Part shown: positions 17,207 to 27,484 of the stretch, one piece after another | Position numbering within the stretch: the first letter of the stretch is position 1 | Layout: every line of letters begins with the position of its first letter | Assembly: GCA_903861645.1 (NCBI GenBank) | Contig: CAIOVE010000052.1 | Location: forward strand, 1 to 64,000 | From: an uncultured Hyphomicrobiales bacterium | Lineage (GTDB): Bacteria > Pseudomonadota > Alphaproteobacteria > Rhizobiales > Beijerinckiaceae | Reading direction: 5' to 3' | DNA: 64,000 bases | Translations under genes and position numbers: made by a program | Notes under the pieces: model-generated | Told to the model about the DNA's origin: nothing | The model's database searches: none | What the model saw: the letters and a program-made list of their open reading frames with translations, nothing else

Positions 17207-18286
17207 ATGACAACTGGTTCCTCGGAGAATGCCGGCGCGGCGGCCTCGCCCTGGTGGCGGCGGCGCGTCCACGAGGACCGGCGGCCGGCCCTGCTGGCCC
17301 GGGCGCGGATGATGGCCGCGTGGCGGGCGGGCTTCGCCGACCGCGATTACATCGAGGTCGAGACCGCCGTCTTGCAGGTCTCGCCCGGCAACGAGGCTGA
17401 AATCGCCGGGTTCGGGACCGATCTTGTCGGACCCGACGGGTCGACGACCCGGCTTTACCTGCATTCCTCGCCGGAATTCGCCTGCAAGAAGCTGCTGGCG
17501 GCGGGGGAAGAGCGGATATTCACCTTCGCCCGCGTGTTCCGCAACGGCGAGCGCGGGGCCCTGCACCACCCCGAATTCACCATGCTGGAATGGTACCGGG
17601 CCGGCGCCGACTATCTGGACCTCGTCGCCGATTGCGGCTGGCTCGTAGCCGAGGCCGCCCGCGCGGCTGGAGCGACACGCCTGCGCTTCCGCGACCGCGA
17701 GGCCGACCCCTTCGCCCCGGCCGAAGTCATGACCGTGCGCGAGGCTTTCCGCCGTCACGCCAGTGTCGACCTTTACGAAAGCCTGGGGCCCGATGGCGCG
17801 CCGGACGCCGCCGCCCTTCGCGCCGCGGCCGCCCACGCCGGCTTCGCCACGGCGCCCGACGACTCATGGACGGACGTTTTCAGCAAGCTGCTGGTGGCGC
17901 GGGTCGAGCCCCATCTGGGCCTTGGCCGACCCACGGCGCTGATCGAATATCCCGCCTGCGAGGCGGCGCTGGCGCGGCCCTGCACGCACGACGCGCGCGT
18001 CGCCGAGCGATTCGAGTACTACGCCTGCGGGGTGGAGCTCGCAAACGCCTTTGGCGAGTTGACCGACCCGGTCGAGCAACGCCGACGTTTCATCGTGGAG
18101 ATGGACGAACGCGAGCGTCTGCATGGCGAGCGCTATCCAATCGACGAGGATTTCCTCGCCGCGCTGGCCGAGATGCCGCCGGCGAGCGGCATCGCGCTTG
18201 GCGTCGACCGGCTGGTCATGCTGGCGACCGGCGCGCCGCGCATCGATCAGGTCATGTGGACCCCCGTTGTGGACCCCTCCGCGTGA
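17207..18286 (+). CDS. epmA: EF-P--lysine ligase (EpmA/GenX/PoxA)
   Basis: About 359 residues resembling the catalytic core of class II lysyl-tRNA synthetase without the anticodon-binding domain. It activates (R)-beta-lysine and attaches it to the EF-P loop lysine. Motif 2 is seen as ARVFRNGERGALHHPEFTMLEWYRA and motif 3 as SGIALGVDRLVMLATGA. I use ATG 17207 (MTTGSSENAGAA); the ORF-track extension to 17108 is Arg/Pro-rich and lies in the efp-epmA promoter region. Its stop overlaps the GTG start of epmB as GTGA, so the pair is translationally coupled. Confidence 0.93.
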   Translation: MTTGSSENAGAAASPWWRRRVHEDRRPALLARARMMAAWRAGFADRDYIEVETAVLQVSPGNEAEIAGFGTDLVGPDGSTTRLYLHSSPEFACKKLLAAGEERIFTFARVFRNGERGALHHPEFTMLEWYRAGADYLDLVADCGWLVAEAARAAGATRLRFRDREADPFAPAEVMTVREAFRRHASVDLYESLGPDGAPDAAALRAAAAHAGFATAPDDSWTDVFSKLLVARVEPHLGLGRPTALIEYPACEAALARPCTHDARVAERFEYYACGVELANAFGELTDPVEQRRRFIVEMDERERLHGERYPIDEDFLAALAEMPPASGIALGVDRLVMLATGAPRIDQVMWTPVVDPSA

Positions 18287-19350
18287 ACGGGCCGCGCCCG
18301 CTCACCACGCCCGGCGATCTCGTCGCCGCCGGCCTGCTCGCCGAGGACGCGCGGGCGGCCGTCAAGCGGGTCGCCGAGCGTTACGCCATCGCCGTGACGC
18401 CCGATATCGCCGCCCTGATCGACCCCGCGGATCCCGCCGACCCCATCGCGCGGCAATTCCTGCCCGACGTCCGCGAGCTCGAGGCGGGGCCGGGCGAACG
18501 CGCCGATCCCATCGGCGACGAAGCCCATTCGCCCGTGGAGGGAATCGTTCACCGGTATCCCGACCGGGTGCTGTTGAAACCGCTGCATGTCTGCCCGGTC
18601 TATTGCCGCTTCTGCTTCCGGCGCGAGGTCGTCGGCCCCGACGGCGCGGGCGTCCTGTCGGCGGGCGCGATGGCGCGCGCGCTCGACTATATCCGGGCGG
18701 ACGCCAACATCTGGGAGGTGATCCTCACCGGCGGCGATCCCCTCGCGCTTTCACCCCGGCGGCTGGGCGACATCGCCGAGGCGCTCAGCGCCATTCCGCA
18801 CGTCAAAGTCCTGCGCGTTCACACGCGCGTGCCCGCCGTCGATCCCGGTCGGGTGACCGGGGAACTCGTCGCCGCGCTCAAGCGCTTTGGCCGCGCCGTT
18901 TACGTGGCGCTGCACGCCAACCATCCACGCGAACTGACGCCGGCGGCGCGCGCGGCCTGCGCCCGCCTCATCGACGCTGGCGTGCCCATGGTCAGCCAGA
19001 GCGTGCTGCTGCGCGGCGTAAACGACGACGTCGACACGCTGGCCGCGCTGATGCGCGCCTTCGTCGAAACCCGGATCAAGCCCTACTACCTGCATCACGC
19101 CGATCTCGCGCCAGGCACGGCGCATTTGCGGGTCGGCATCGAGGAAGGCCGGGCGCTGGCGCGCGCGCTGCTGGGCCGCGTCTCCGGCCTGTGCCAGCCG
19201 GCCTATGTGCTCGACATTCCCGGCGGCCATGGAAAATCCCCGATCGGGCCTGAATATCTGACCCGCGACGCGTCGGGGCGCGCCCTCGTCGAGGATTTTC
19301 GCGGGCGCGCGCATGTTTATCCGCCCGACGATCGCGACGGGGTAGAGTAG
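18283..19350 (+). CDS. epmB: EF-P (R)-beta-lysine-forming lysine 2,3-aminomutase (EpmB/YjeK)
   Basis: A 355-residue radical-SAM, PLP-dependent aminomutase that converts L-lysine to (R)-beta-lysine for EpmA. The radical-SAM cluster motif is C-x3-C-x2-C in CPVYCRFCFRREVVG. The SAM-binding LTGGDPLALS, the DPGRVTGELVAAL region and the PLP-lysine motif VLDIPGGHGKSPIGP are also present. The start is the GTG at 18283 within the GTGA overlap with epmA; the 586-residue ORF-track frame is an out-of-frame extension through epmA. It is shorter than clostridial KamA, as expected for EpmB. Confidence 0.93.
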   Translation: MNGPRPLTTPGDLVAAGLLAEDARAAVKRVAERYAIAVTPDIAALIDPADPADPIARQFLPDVRELEAGPGERADPIGDEAHSPVEGIVHRYPDRVLLKPLHVCPVYCRFCFRREVVGPDGAGVLSAGAMARALDYIRADANIWEVILTGGDPLALSPRRLGDIAEALSAIPHVKVLRVHTRVPAVDPGRVTGELVAALKRFGRAVYVALHANHPRELTPAARAACARLIDAGVPMVSQSVLLRGVNDDVDTLAALMRAFVETRIKPYYLHHADLAPGTAHLRVGIEEGRALARALLGRVSGLCQPAYVLDIPGGHGKSPIGPEYLTRDASGRALVEDFRGRAHVYPPDDRDGVE

Positions 19351-19379
19351 TCTCGAGCGAATCATCCGGAGTCCGGGGC

Positions 19380-21818
19380 GTGAAAAGCCTGTTTGCCGTC
19401 CTGTCGCGCGCCCTCGCGCTCGGCCTTGTTCTCATGGCCGCGGCCGTCGCCCAGCCGGCGGCGCCCGGCCCGGCCGCGCCCTCGCCTTTCGCCGCGCAGT
19501 CGCAGAAGCTCGACGGCGTGCGCGCAAACCTCGACCAGATCGGCCGGACGCTCGCGCGCAAGGATCTGTCCGACGCGGAATTGCAGGATTTGCGCGCGCG
19601 GCTCGATCCGCTGGCGCAATCGTCCCAATCTGTCATCGACGACATGCAGCCGCGGAGCGACGCCATCAAGGCGCGCATCGACCAGCTTGGTCCGAAGCCG
19701 GCCGCCAACGCCCCACCCGAGAGCCCCGAGGTCGCGACGCAACGCGACGAACAGCAGAAGCTGTTCGATGTCGTCGATGGCGTGGTGAAACGGGCCGGCC
19801 TCTACGCCAAGGAAATCGAGCAGGACGCCGACTCGATCACCGCCCAGCGGCGTGAATTGTTCACCCGCGCCCTGTTCGCGCGCACGCCGAGCATCATCGA
19901 TCCGCGTCTTTGGATTTCGGTCGCCGCCGAGGGAAAGCGCGACGGCCGCGCCGCCCGCACGGTGGCCGGCGACTGGCTCGCCAGCGCGCGCGTCAAGCTC
20001 GCGGGCTGGAATGGCGCGGTGATGCTCGCCGCGCTCGTCGCGCTGGCCGCCGCCTATGTGCTGCTGCGCAAGGTGTCGGGACGGGTGAACCTGCGCGATC
20101 CCGCCGTTCACGATCCCAGCGCCCTGCGCAAGTCGACCGCGGCGACCTGGGCCCTGCTGGTCGATATCGCCACGCCCATCGCCGCGGCGATTGTCCTGTT
20201 CGGGATCGCGCGATCGTTTGATCTGATCGGCGCCCGCATGGAGCCGCTGGCGAACGCGCTGTTCGACGCCGTCGCGCGCATTGCCGCGGCGGCGGCGGCG
20301 GCGCGGGCCCTGTTGGCGCCCGGCCTCGTCAACTGGCGTCCGCTCGACCTGACCGACGCCACGGTCGAGCGATTGTGCAAGGTGGTGATCATCGTCGCCG
20401 CCATCGTTTCGGGCGTGAAGATTTCGGAAGCCTGCCTTGAAATCATCGGCGCGGGCCTGCGCTCCTCCATCGCGCTGCGCGGCGCGGGCGCGCTGTTGTC
20501 CGCGGCCTTGGCTGGCGTGGCGCTTCACAGGGTCGCGGCCACGTCCGAGCGGGAGGAGGAATGCCTGCCGCCGCGGGTCGCGGGCGGGCCCGACTGGCGC
20601 GGGCCGCTGCGCGCGTCGGTCTGGGTCATCGTCGCCACCGTCATCGGCGCGACGCTGATCGGCTTCAACGCCTTCGCCGCCTTTCTCGTCGATCAGACGC
20701 TGTGGGTCGCCTTTGTCGGCGCCTGTCTGTTCTTGCTGATCAATCTCGCCGACGAGGCCATCACGGTCGGGCTGCAACCGGGCGCGCCGGTGGGGCGCGC
20801 GGCCATCAACACGATCGGCCTGCGGCGCGAGTCGCTCGACCAGATCGCCGTGTTGCTGACGGGCGCCCTGACGGTCGGCCTCGCCAGCATGGCGATCATG
20901 CTGGTGCTCGCGCCGTGGGGCGTCGAATCCGATGACATGTTCGGCGGCGTGCGCACGGCCTTCTTCGGCTTCAGGGTGGGCGAGGTCACGATCTCGCTGT
21001 CGAGCATCATCGTCGCGTTCATTCTGTTCGGGCTGGTCTGGGCGCTGGCGCGCGCGCTGCAAAACTGGCTTGAAACGCGCTTCCTGCCGCATACGCAACT
21101 CGACGCGGGCCTGCGCAATTCCATCCGCACCAGCATCGGCTATATCGGCTTCCTGCTCGCCCTGTCGGTGGCGCTGGGCTATCTCGGCCTCAGCTTCGAC
21201 AAGCTGGCGATCGTCGCCGGCGCCCTGTCCGTCGGCATCGGCTTTGGCCTCCAGTCCATCGTCAACAATTTCGTTTCCGGCCTGATCCTGCTGTGGGAGC
21301 GGGCGATCCGCGTCGGCGACTGGGTGGTGATCGGCGACGAACAGGGCTATGTGCGCCGCATCAACGTGCGTTCGACGGAAATCGAGACCTTCGACCGGGC
21401 GATGATGATCGTGCCGAACTCCAATCTCGTGTCGGGCGTGGTCAAGAACTGGGTGCGCAACGACCGGGTCGGGCGCATCAAGAATCCGGTGTCTCTGACC
21501 ACCGACGCCGATCCCGAAAAGGCGCGCGAAATCCTTCTCGCCTGCGCCGCGAGCCACGACCTCGTGCAGAAATTTCCGGCGCCGGGCGTGCTGTTCACCG
21601 GCATGACGGACAACGCGCTGAAATTCGAACTCGTGTGTTTTGTCTCCGACGTCGAGGTGTCCGCGCGCATTCGCAGCGACCTCAATTTCGAGATCCTGAA
21701 GCGCCTGCGCGCCGAGGGAATCGCGGTCTTTTCCGCCCCCACCAATATCGCGCTCGTCGATGTCGAGCGCATCGAGGCCGCGCTGTCGCGCGCGATGAAA
21801 TCAGATCGAACGCCGTGA
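19380..21818 (+). CDS. Large MscS-family mechanosensitive channel (DUF3772 type)
   Basis: An 812-residue protein with a signal peptide (GTG start; LALGLVLMAAAVAQ), a periplasmic helical region of about 150 residues of the DUF3772 type (KLDGVRANLDQIGRTLARKDL), around ten transmembrane segments, and a C-terminal MscS core: pore helix and beta-domain GALSVGIGFGLQSIVNNFVSGLILLWERAIRVGDWV, then the IEVPNS-like FDRAMMIVPNSNLVS. It releases solutes on hypo-osmotic shock, or modulates membrane tension. It starts 29 bases after epmB on the same strand, so it may be read through from that operon. The 731-residue minus-strand ORF is its shadow. Confidence 0.92.
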   Translation: MKSLFAVLSRALALGLVLMAAAVAQPAAPGPAAPSPFAAQSQKLDGVRANLDQIGRTLARKDLSDAELQDLRARLDPLAQSSQSVIDDMQPRSDAIKARIDQLGPKPAANAPPESPEVATQRDEQQKLFDVVDGVVKRAGLYAKEIEQDADSITAQRRELFTRALFARTPSIIDPRLWISVAAEGKRDGRAARTVAGDWLASARVKLAGWNGAVMLAALVALAAAYVLLRKVSGRVNLRDPAVHDPSALRKSTAATWALLVDIATPIAAAIVLFGIARSFDLIGARMEPLANALFDAVARIAAAAAAARALLAPGLVNWRPLDLTDATVERLCKVVIIVAAIVSGVKISEACLEIIGAGLRSSIALRGAGALLSAALAGVALHRVAATSEREEECLPPRVAGGPDWRGPLRASVWVIVATVIGATLIGFNAFAAFLVDQTLWVAFVGACLFLLINLADEAITVGLQPGAPVGRAAINTIGLRRESLDQIAVLLTGALTVGLASMAIMLVLAPWGVESDDMFGGVRTAFFGFRVGEVTISLSSIIVAFILFGLVWALARALQNWLETRFLPHTQLDAGLRNSIRTSIGYIGFLLALSVALGYLGLSFDKLAIVAGALSVGIGFGLQSIVNNFVSGLILLWERAIRVGDWVVIGDEQGYVRRINVRSTEIETFDRAMMIVPNSNLVSGVVKNWVRNDRVGRIKNPVSLTTDADPEKAREILLACAASHDLVQKFPAPGVLFTGMTDNALKFELVCFVSDVEVSARIRSDLNFEILKRLRAEGIAVFSAPTNIALVDVERIEAALSRAMKSDRTP

Positions 21819-21850
21819 GATCAACGCTTGCTTAACCATGGTTGGCCAAC

Positions 21851-22366
21851 ATGCCGCGCTTCATGACCTGTTTCGCCCTTCTCGCAACGCTCGGACTGTC
21901 GCTTGGCGGCTGCGCCGACGCGCCATCGGCGCCGGCGCCGGGCGCGACGCCCGCCTTCTATCGGCAACTCGACGCCGGCAACGCGGTCGTCGATCCCGTC
22001 GCCGCGCGCGACATGATTTCCGTCTATCGCCACAACAATGGCCTGCCGACGCTCTCCATCGACCCCGCCTTGCAGGGGGAAGCCCGCGAGCGCGTCAACG
22101 CCATGGCGCGCGCGAACGCCGTCGGTCCGTCCTCGCGCGGCTCGCTTTCGGAACGGTTGGCCGCGGCCCACGCGTCGCGCGCAGCGGCGGTCGAAAACGT
22201 GTCGGCCGGCTATCACACGCTGGCGGAGGCGTTTTCGGGCTGGCGGGAATCAAAGCCGCACAACGCCAACATGCTCAACCCGCGGGCGCGCCGCATGGGC
22301 ATCGCGACGGCCTACGCGCCGGACAGCAAATACAAGGTCTTCTGGGCGCTCGTGCTGTCGGACTGA
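21851..22366 (+). CDS. CAP-domain (SCP/PR-1-like) lipoprotein
   Basis: A 171-residue protein. The N-terminus FALLATLGLSLGGC ends in a lipobox-like LGGC, so it is probably a lipoprotein. The body is a bacterial CAP/SCP domain: DMISVYRHNNGLPTLSIDPAL, ARERVNAMARANAV, AAVENVSAGYHTLAEAFSGWRESKPHNANML, ending KVFWALVLSD, the usual 'xxWxxxL' end. CAP domains in bacteria are secreted proteins of mostly unknown biochemical role. ATG 21851 is preferred over the TTG at 21842. It lies 32 bases after the MscS gene. Confidence 0.85.
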   Translation: MPRFMTCFALLATLGLSLGGCADAPSAPAPGATPAFYRQLDAGNAVVDPVAARDMISVYRHNNGLPTLSIDPALQGEARERVNAMARANAVGPSSRGSLSERLAAAHASRAAAVENVSAGYHTLAEAFSGWRESKPHNANMLNPRARRMGIATAYAPDSKYKVFWALVLSD

Positions 22367-22402
22367 CGGCACGCGGGTTGAAAAACTTCCGGGGAGGATG
22401 GA

Positions 22403-23185
22403 ATGATCTGGTGCCGCTACCAGCAAGGCGACATGACGTCGTTCGGACTTGTCGAGGGCGATGTCGTGCGCGAGGTCGAGGGAACGCCCTTCGGCGCCCA
22501 TGTCGCCACCGCGCGCACGCGCAAGCTCGCCGAGGTGAAGCTGCTGACGCCGGTCACGCCGGGCACGTTCTACTGCGCGGGCGTCAACTACCGCGACCAC
22601 GTCATCAAGAGCGCAGCCAGGCGCGGCGTCGCCCCGGTTTTTCCGACGCGGCCCGACATCGGCTATCGCGCCAACAGCGCGCTGATCGCGCATGGCGAGA
22701 ACATCGTCAAGCCGCGCGACGCCGGTCCCGCGTTCCAGTACGAGGGCGAGCTTGTCGCGGTTTTCGGCAAGCCGGCGCGCCATGTGACGCGCGAGCAGGC
22801 GCTCGATTGCGTGCTGGGCTGGACGATTGGCAACGACGTCAGCGAACGCGGCTGGCAGGCGAGCGACCGCACGCTTTGGCGCGCCAAGAACTGCGACACG
22901 TTCAAGCCCATGGGGCCGTGGATCGTCACGGACCTCGATCCGCGCGACATGACGACCAACATCCGGCTCAACGGCGAGCTCGTCGATTCCTTCGCCACGG
23001 GCGACATGATCTTCGACGCGGCGACCTACATCGCCGAGGTGTCGAAATACATCACCATCCAGCCCGGCGACGTCATGTGGCTTGGCACGGATGGCTTGCC
23101 GCGCGACATGAAGCCCGGCGACACAATCGAGATCGAGATCACCGGCATCGGCGTTCTGCGCAATGGGGTCGTCGCGGAGGCGTGA
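22403..23185 (+). CDS. Fumarylacetoacetate hydrolase (FAH) family protein
   Basis: A 260-residue member of the FAH superfamily, metal-dependent enzymes that hydrolyse, decarboxylate or isomerise beta-keto/enol acids in aromatic catabolism. Seen: the YCAGVNYRDHV entry, the divalent-metal acidic residues in FQYEGELVAVFGKPAR and TIGNDVSERGWQ, and the closing IQPGDVMWLGTDGLP with IEIEITGIGVLRN. The exact reaction cannot be assigned. GGGGAGG lies 5 bases upstream of the start. Followed 68 bases later by the TAXI-like gene, which has its own candidate promoter. Confidence 0.88.
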   Translation: MIWCRYQQGDMTSFGLVEGDVVREVEGTPFGAHVATARTRKLAEVKLLTPVTPGTFYCAGVNYRDHVIKSAARRGVAPVFPTRPDIGYRANSALIAHGENIVKPRDAGPAFQYEGELVAVFGKPARHVTREQALDCVLGWTIGNDVSERGWQASDRTLWRAKNCDTFKPMGPWIVTDLDPRDMTTNIRLNGELVDSFATGDMIFDAATYIAEVSKYITIQPGDVMWLGTDGLPRDMKPGDTIEIEITGIGVLRNGVVAEA

Positions 23186-23190
23186 CGCGT

Positions 23191-23218
23191 TTGCGCGTCG
23201 CGTGAAATTCGCTAGTTT
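23191..23218 (+). promoter_or_regulatory. Candidate alphaproteobacterial promoter before the TAXI-like gene
   Basis: TTGCGCGT, 12 bases, GCTAGTTT approximates TTGaCgS-N10-14-GCTAnaWC, 35 bases before the start of the next gene. Supported by pattern only. Confidence 0.4.
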
Positions 23219-23253
23219 GCTCGCCAACAAGCACGCATCGATCTGGAGGAAGC

Positions 23254-24219
23254 ATGGAGCCGTTGCCGGTGGGCGCCAATTTCAAGCGCGCCAAGATTTT
23301 GTGGGAGCTGGGCCTGCACATCGCCGGCAATCCCGCGACCAAATACGGCGGCAATCGCGACATGTGCATCACGGTCGGCGCCGGCTCGGGCGAAAGCTTC
23401 CGGCCCTCGTTGCGTCTGGCGACGGGATCGGCGGTCATGGCCCACGCGGTGGCGAAGGGCGAGATCGAGATGGCCTTCGTCAATCCCTCGGCCATGCTCA
23501 CGCAGGCCTATCGGGGCGTCGGCCTGTTCGACAAGCCGCTGCCCGTGCGCATCATCGGCAATTATCCCAGCGCCGACCGTTTCGTCATCGCCGTGCGCGA
23601 GAAGCTCGGCCTGCGCTCGCTGCACGACATCAAGAAGGCGCGCTATCCCCTGCGCATATCGTTGCGCGAGGATCCGACCCATTCGACGCTGGTGCTGGTC
23701 GAACAGTTGCTGTCCTTCCACGGCATGAGCGTGGCGGAGATCGAATCCTGGGGCGGTCACGTGCGCCCCTGCGGCGGCCCCGGCGACATCCGACGTCTCG
23801 GCGGCTTGCGCGACGGCACGATCGACGCCGTTTTCGACGAGGGCATCAGCGCCTGGCTCGACGAGGCGCTCGCCCATGGAATGGTTCCGCTCGATCTCGA
23901 CGAAGAGGCCTTCGCGCATCTGGGCGCGATCGGCTGGCGACGCATGCCGCTCAAGGCGGGTCGCTTCTCCTATCTCGACCGCAACCATGACTGCATCGAT
24001 TTCAGCGGCTGGCCGCTTTACGCCAGCGCGTCGCTGCCCGATCAGGTCGCCTACGAGGTCTGCGGCGCCTTCGGCGCCCGCCATGACGAAATGCCCTGGG
24101 AGACGGCGACCCATCAGGGCATTTCGCAGATCGGCCGCGAGACCGACGCGACGCCGATGGACGTGCCGCTGCATCCCGGCGCCGAACGCTGGTATCGCGA
24201 GCAGGGACATCTCGGCTAG
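23254..24219 (+). CDS. TAXI-family solute-binding-like protein lacking a signal peptide
   Basis: A 321-residue protein with the TRAP-associated extracytoplasmic immunogenic (TAXI) binding fold: ITVGAGSGESFRPSLRLATG, HAVAKGEIEMAFVNPSAML, PLPVRIIGNYPSADRFVIAV, GLRDGTIDAVFDEGI. TAXI proteins are normally exported, but this one begins MEPLPVGANFKRAKILWELG, with no hydrophobic segment. An in-frame TAG lies about 40 bases upstream, so no longer version exists. GGAGGAAGC precedes the ATG, supporting this start. It may act as a cytoplasmic sensor or binding protein. No TRAP membrane genes are nearby. The neighbours are FAH-family and HugZ-like enzymes. Confidence 0.8.
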   Translation: MEPLPVGANFKRAKILWELGLHIAGNPATKYGGNRDMCITVGAGSGESFRPSLRLATGSAVMAHAVAKGEIEMAFVNPSAMLTQAYRGVGLFDKPLPVRIIGNYPSADRFVIAVREKLGLRSLHDIKKARYPLRISLREDPTHSTLVLVEQLLSFHGMSVAEIESWGGHVRPCGGPGDIRRLGGLRDGTIDAVFDEGISAWLDEALAHGMVPLDLDEEAFAHLGAIGWRRMPLKAGRFSYLDRNHDCIDFSGWPLYASASLPDQVAYEVCGAFGARHDEMPWETATHQGISQIGRETDATPMDVPLHPGAERWYREQGHLG

Positions 24220-24255
24220 GATCGCGGCGGCAAGGGATACTCGCGGGAGATCGTC

Positions 24256-25026
24256 ATGACCGAATCCGAGAACGGCGCGCGGCCCCTGCCGGGGCTTCCG
24301 GCGGGCTATGACGGTCTTGGCGAGGCCAAGCGCCTGCTGCGCGGCGTCAAGGTGGCCGCGCTCGGCACCATCGAGCGGGCGGGTGGTTTTCCTCTCGCCA
24401 CGCTGACGACCATCGCCACCGATCACGACGGCTCGCCCATCCTGCTGATGTCGCAACTGTCGGCGCATACGAAAAACCTCGACGCCGACCCCCGCGCCTC
24501 GGTGCTGCTGGCGCAGGGTGGCAAGGGCGACCCGCTCGCGCATCCGCGCGTGACCATCGTCGGGCGCGCGATCAAGCAGACCGATCCCGCCATCCGCGAG
24601 CGGTTGAAAGCGCGGTTCCTGCGACGCAATCCCAAGGCGGCGCTTTACGCCGACTTCGGCGATTTCGCCTTCTGGCGACTCGCCGTCGAGGGCGCCCATC
24701 TGAACGGCGGTTTCGCCAAGGCGGCGGATTTTCCCGCCGCCGACATCCTGACGTCGCTCGATGGAGCCGACGATCTCATCGCCGCCGAGGAGGGCGCGCT
24801 GGAACACATGAACGCCGACCATCCCGAGGCGCTGGCGCTCTACGCCACGCGGCTGGCGGGCGAACCGGCGGGACGCTGGCGCGCCACCGGCCTCGATCCC
24901 GAAGGCATTGATCTGGCGGCCGGCGACATGACGACGCGGGTGGCGTTTCCGCGTCGCGTCAATGGACCCGCCGATCTACGCGCCGTATTGGCGGAAATGG
25001 CGGCGACGGCGCGCGCGAATTCCTGA
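24256..25026 (+). CDS. HugZ-type pyridoxamine 5'-phosphate oxidase-fold protein with DUF2470 tail
   Basis: A 256-residue protein. The N-terminal split-barrel flavin/heme-binding domain (VAALGTIERAGGFPLATLTTIATDHDGSPILLMSQLSAHTKNL) is that of the HugZ/HutZ group, some of which degrade heme. The C-terminal DUF2470 domain includes EEGALEHMNADHPEAL, where the histidines fit the heme-ligand region of the family. Heme degradation is plausible but not proven by sequence. The gene lies 36 bases after the TAXI-like gene, on the same strand. Confidence 0.85.
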   Translation: MTESENGARPLPGLPAGYDGLGEAKRLLRGVKVAALGTIERAGGFPLATLTTIATDHDGSPILLMSQLSAHTKNLDADPRASVLLAQGGKGDPLAHPRVTIVGRAIKQTDPAIRERLKARFLRRNPKAALYADFGDFAFWRLAVEGAHLNGGFAKAADFPAADILTSLDGADDLIAAEEGALEHMNADHPEALALYATRLAGEPAGRWRATGLDPEGIDLAAGDMTTRVAFPRRVNGPADLRAVLAEMAATARANS

Positions 25027-25268
25027 GATCATTCGACGATTTGCCTAGACCGGAATAGTGAAACGCAATTTCGCGGGATGTAAAGAAGTTATTGCATCGC
25101 AACAAAGGCTTAACAATGCGGATGATCTTGCGTCCGCGCGTCTTGCCCGACGCTTGCGCGAGCGGTAAAGACACGCCCGACTCACGCCCCGCCCCAAGTC
25201 GGACGCGCGAGGAGGAAGCGTCAGTGCCTCGCAAGAGTCCGCGCGAAATTTGACCCGGAGTTCCCCCC

Positions 25269-26885
<1,617 letters not shown>

Positions 26886-26907
26886 GCCTCGGCTAAATCC
26901 AACGAAA

Positions 26908-26934
26908 GCGGCGGCCCTCGGGCCGCCGTTTTTG
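26908..26934 (+). terminator. Rho-independent terminator of pckA
   Basis: A GC-rich stem cggcggccc / gggccgccg with a very short loop, followed by tttttg, 23 bases after the pckA stop. Confidence 0.9.
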
Positions 26935-26952
26935 TTTGTCCGCGCGGCCAAC

Positions 26953-26980
26953 AAAAAAGCGGCGCCGGAAAGCGCCGCTT
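26953..26980 (-). terminator. Rho-independent terminator of the YbjQ-like gene
   Basis: Read on the minus strand: aagcggcgc-tttccg-gcgccgctt followed by tttt (aaaaaa at 26953-26958 on the plus strand), 30 bases beyond the YbjQ-like stop. It faces the pckA terminator, so the two convergent genes each have their own. Confidence 0.85.
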
Positions 26981-27009
26981 GAATGCGTGGGAAAACCGAA
27001 AAGCCCGGT

Positions 27010-27294
27010 TCAGGCGCGGGCGAGCTTGACCGCGATGCCCGAGGCGGTGACGCGCTCGAGATCGAAGGACGAAAGGTCGGTCGCGGCGACGCCGTCGACC
27101 TCGTAGCCAACGCCGATCACCGCGTCGGCCTCGAAATCCTCCGCCGCGCTCATCAGCGCGCGCAGGGCTTCTTCCTTCCAGTCGCCGCGGGCGCAGGGGG
27201 CGCCGGGCGCGTGCCAGGACGTGGCCGCGCGCACGCGACCGATGGATTGAACAACGCGGCCACCCTCGACCTGTTCATTGTAGCTGATACGCAT
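27010..27294 (-). CDS. YbjQ/DUF74-family protein
   Basis: A 94-residue protein of the YbjQ (UPF0145/DUF74) type, small pentameric proteins sometimes called heavy-metal-binding on structural grounds. It has the family's EDFEADAVIGVGYEV core with conserved Ala-Asp-Ala-Val-Ile-Gly, though the N-terminal third (MRISYNEQVEGGRVVQSIGRVRAATSWHAP) diverges from E. coli YbjQ. No metal-ligand cluster is visible. Single-gene unit with its own terminator. Confidence 0.75.
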   Translation of the reverse strand: MRISYNEQVEGGRVVQSIGRVRAATSWHAPGAPCARGDWKEEALRALMSAAEDFEADAVIGVGYEVDGVAATDLSSFDLERVTASGIAVKLARA

Positions 27295-27484
27295 GATGCG
27301 ACCTGATCTCCGTGTCCGGCATTCACTGCCACGCGATGGTTTCGCGTCTGTTAACGGCGCGACCGCGACTTGAATTTGATTTGTCGTGTCAACATCGTGG
27401 CGAACGCCCGGTAAACAGCCATATAGATGAATGGCCGTTCAGACGGTGCGTTCGCGCACGCCGCGCGCCGGGACCGGACGAAGC

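Noticed and set aside
19362-21557. 731-residue minus-strand ORF
   Set aside because: Antisense to the MscS-type channel gene, composed of charged low-complexity sequence (Arg/Asp/Gln); no ribosome site or family match.
23212-24822. 536-residue minus-strand ORF
   Set aside because: Antisense to the TAXI-like and HugZ-like genes, both of which have clear family motifs and ribosome sites.
25027-25268. Possible riboswitch or regulatory RNA in the pckA leader
   Set aside because: The leader is long and AT-richer than its surroundings, but I could not recognise any known riboswitch core or a convincing terminator/antiterminator pair.
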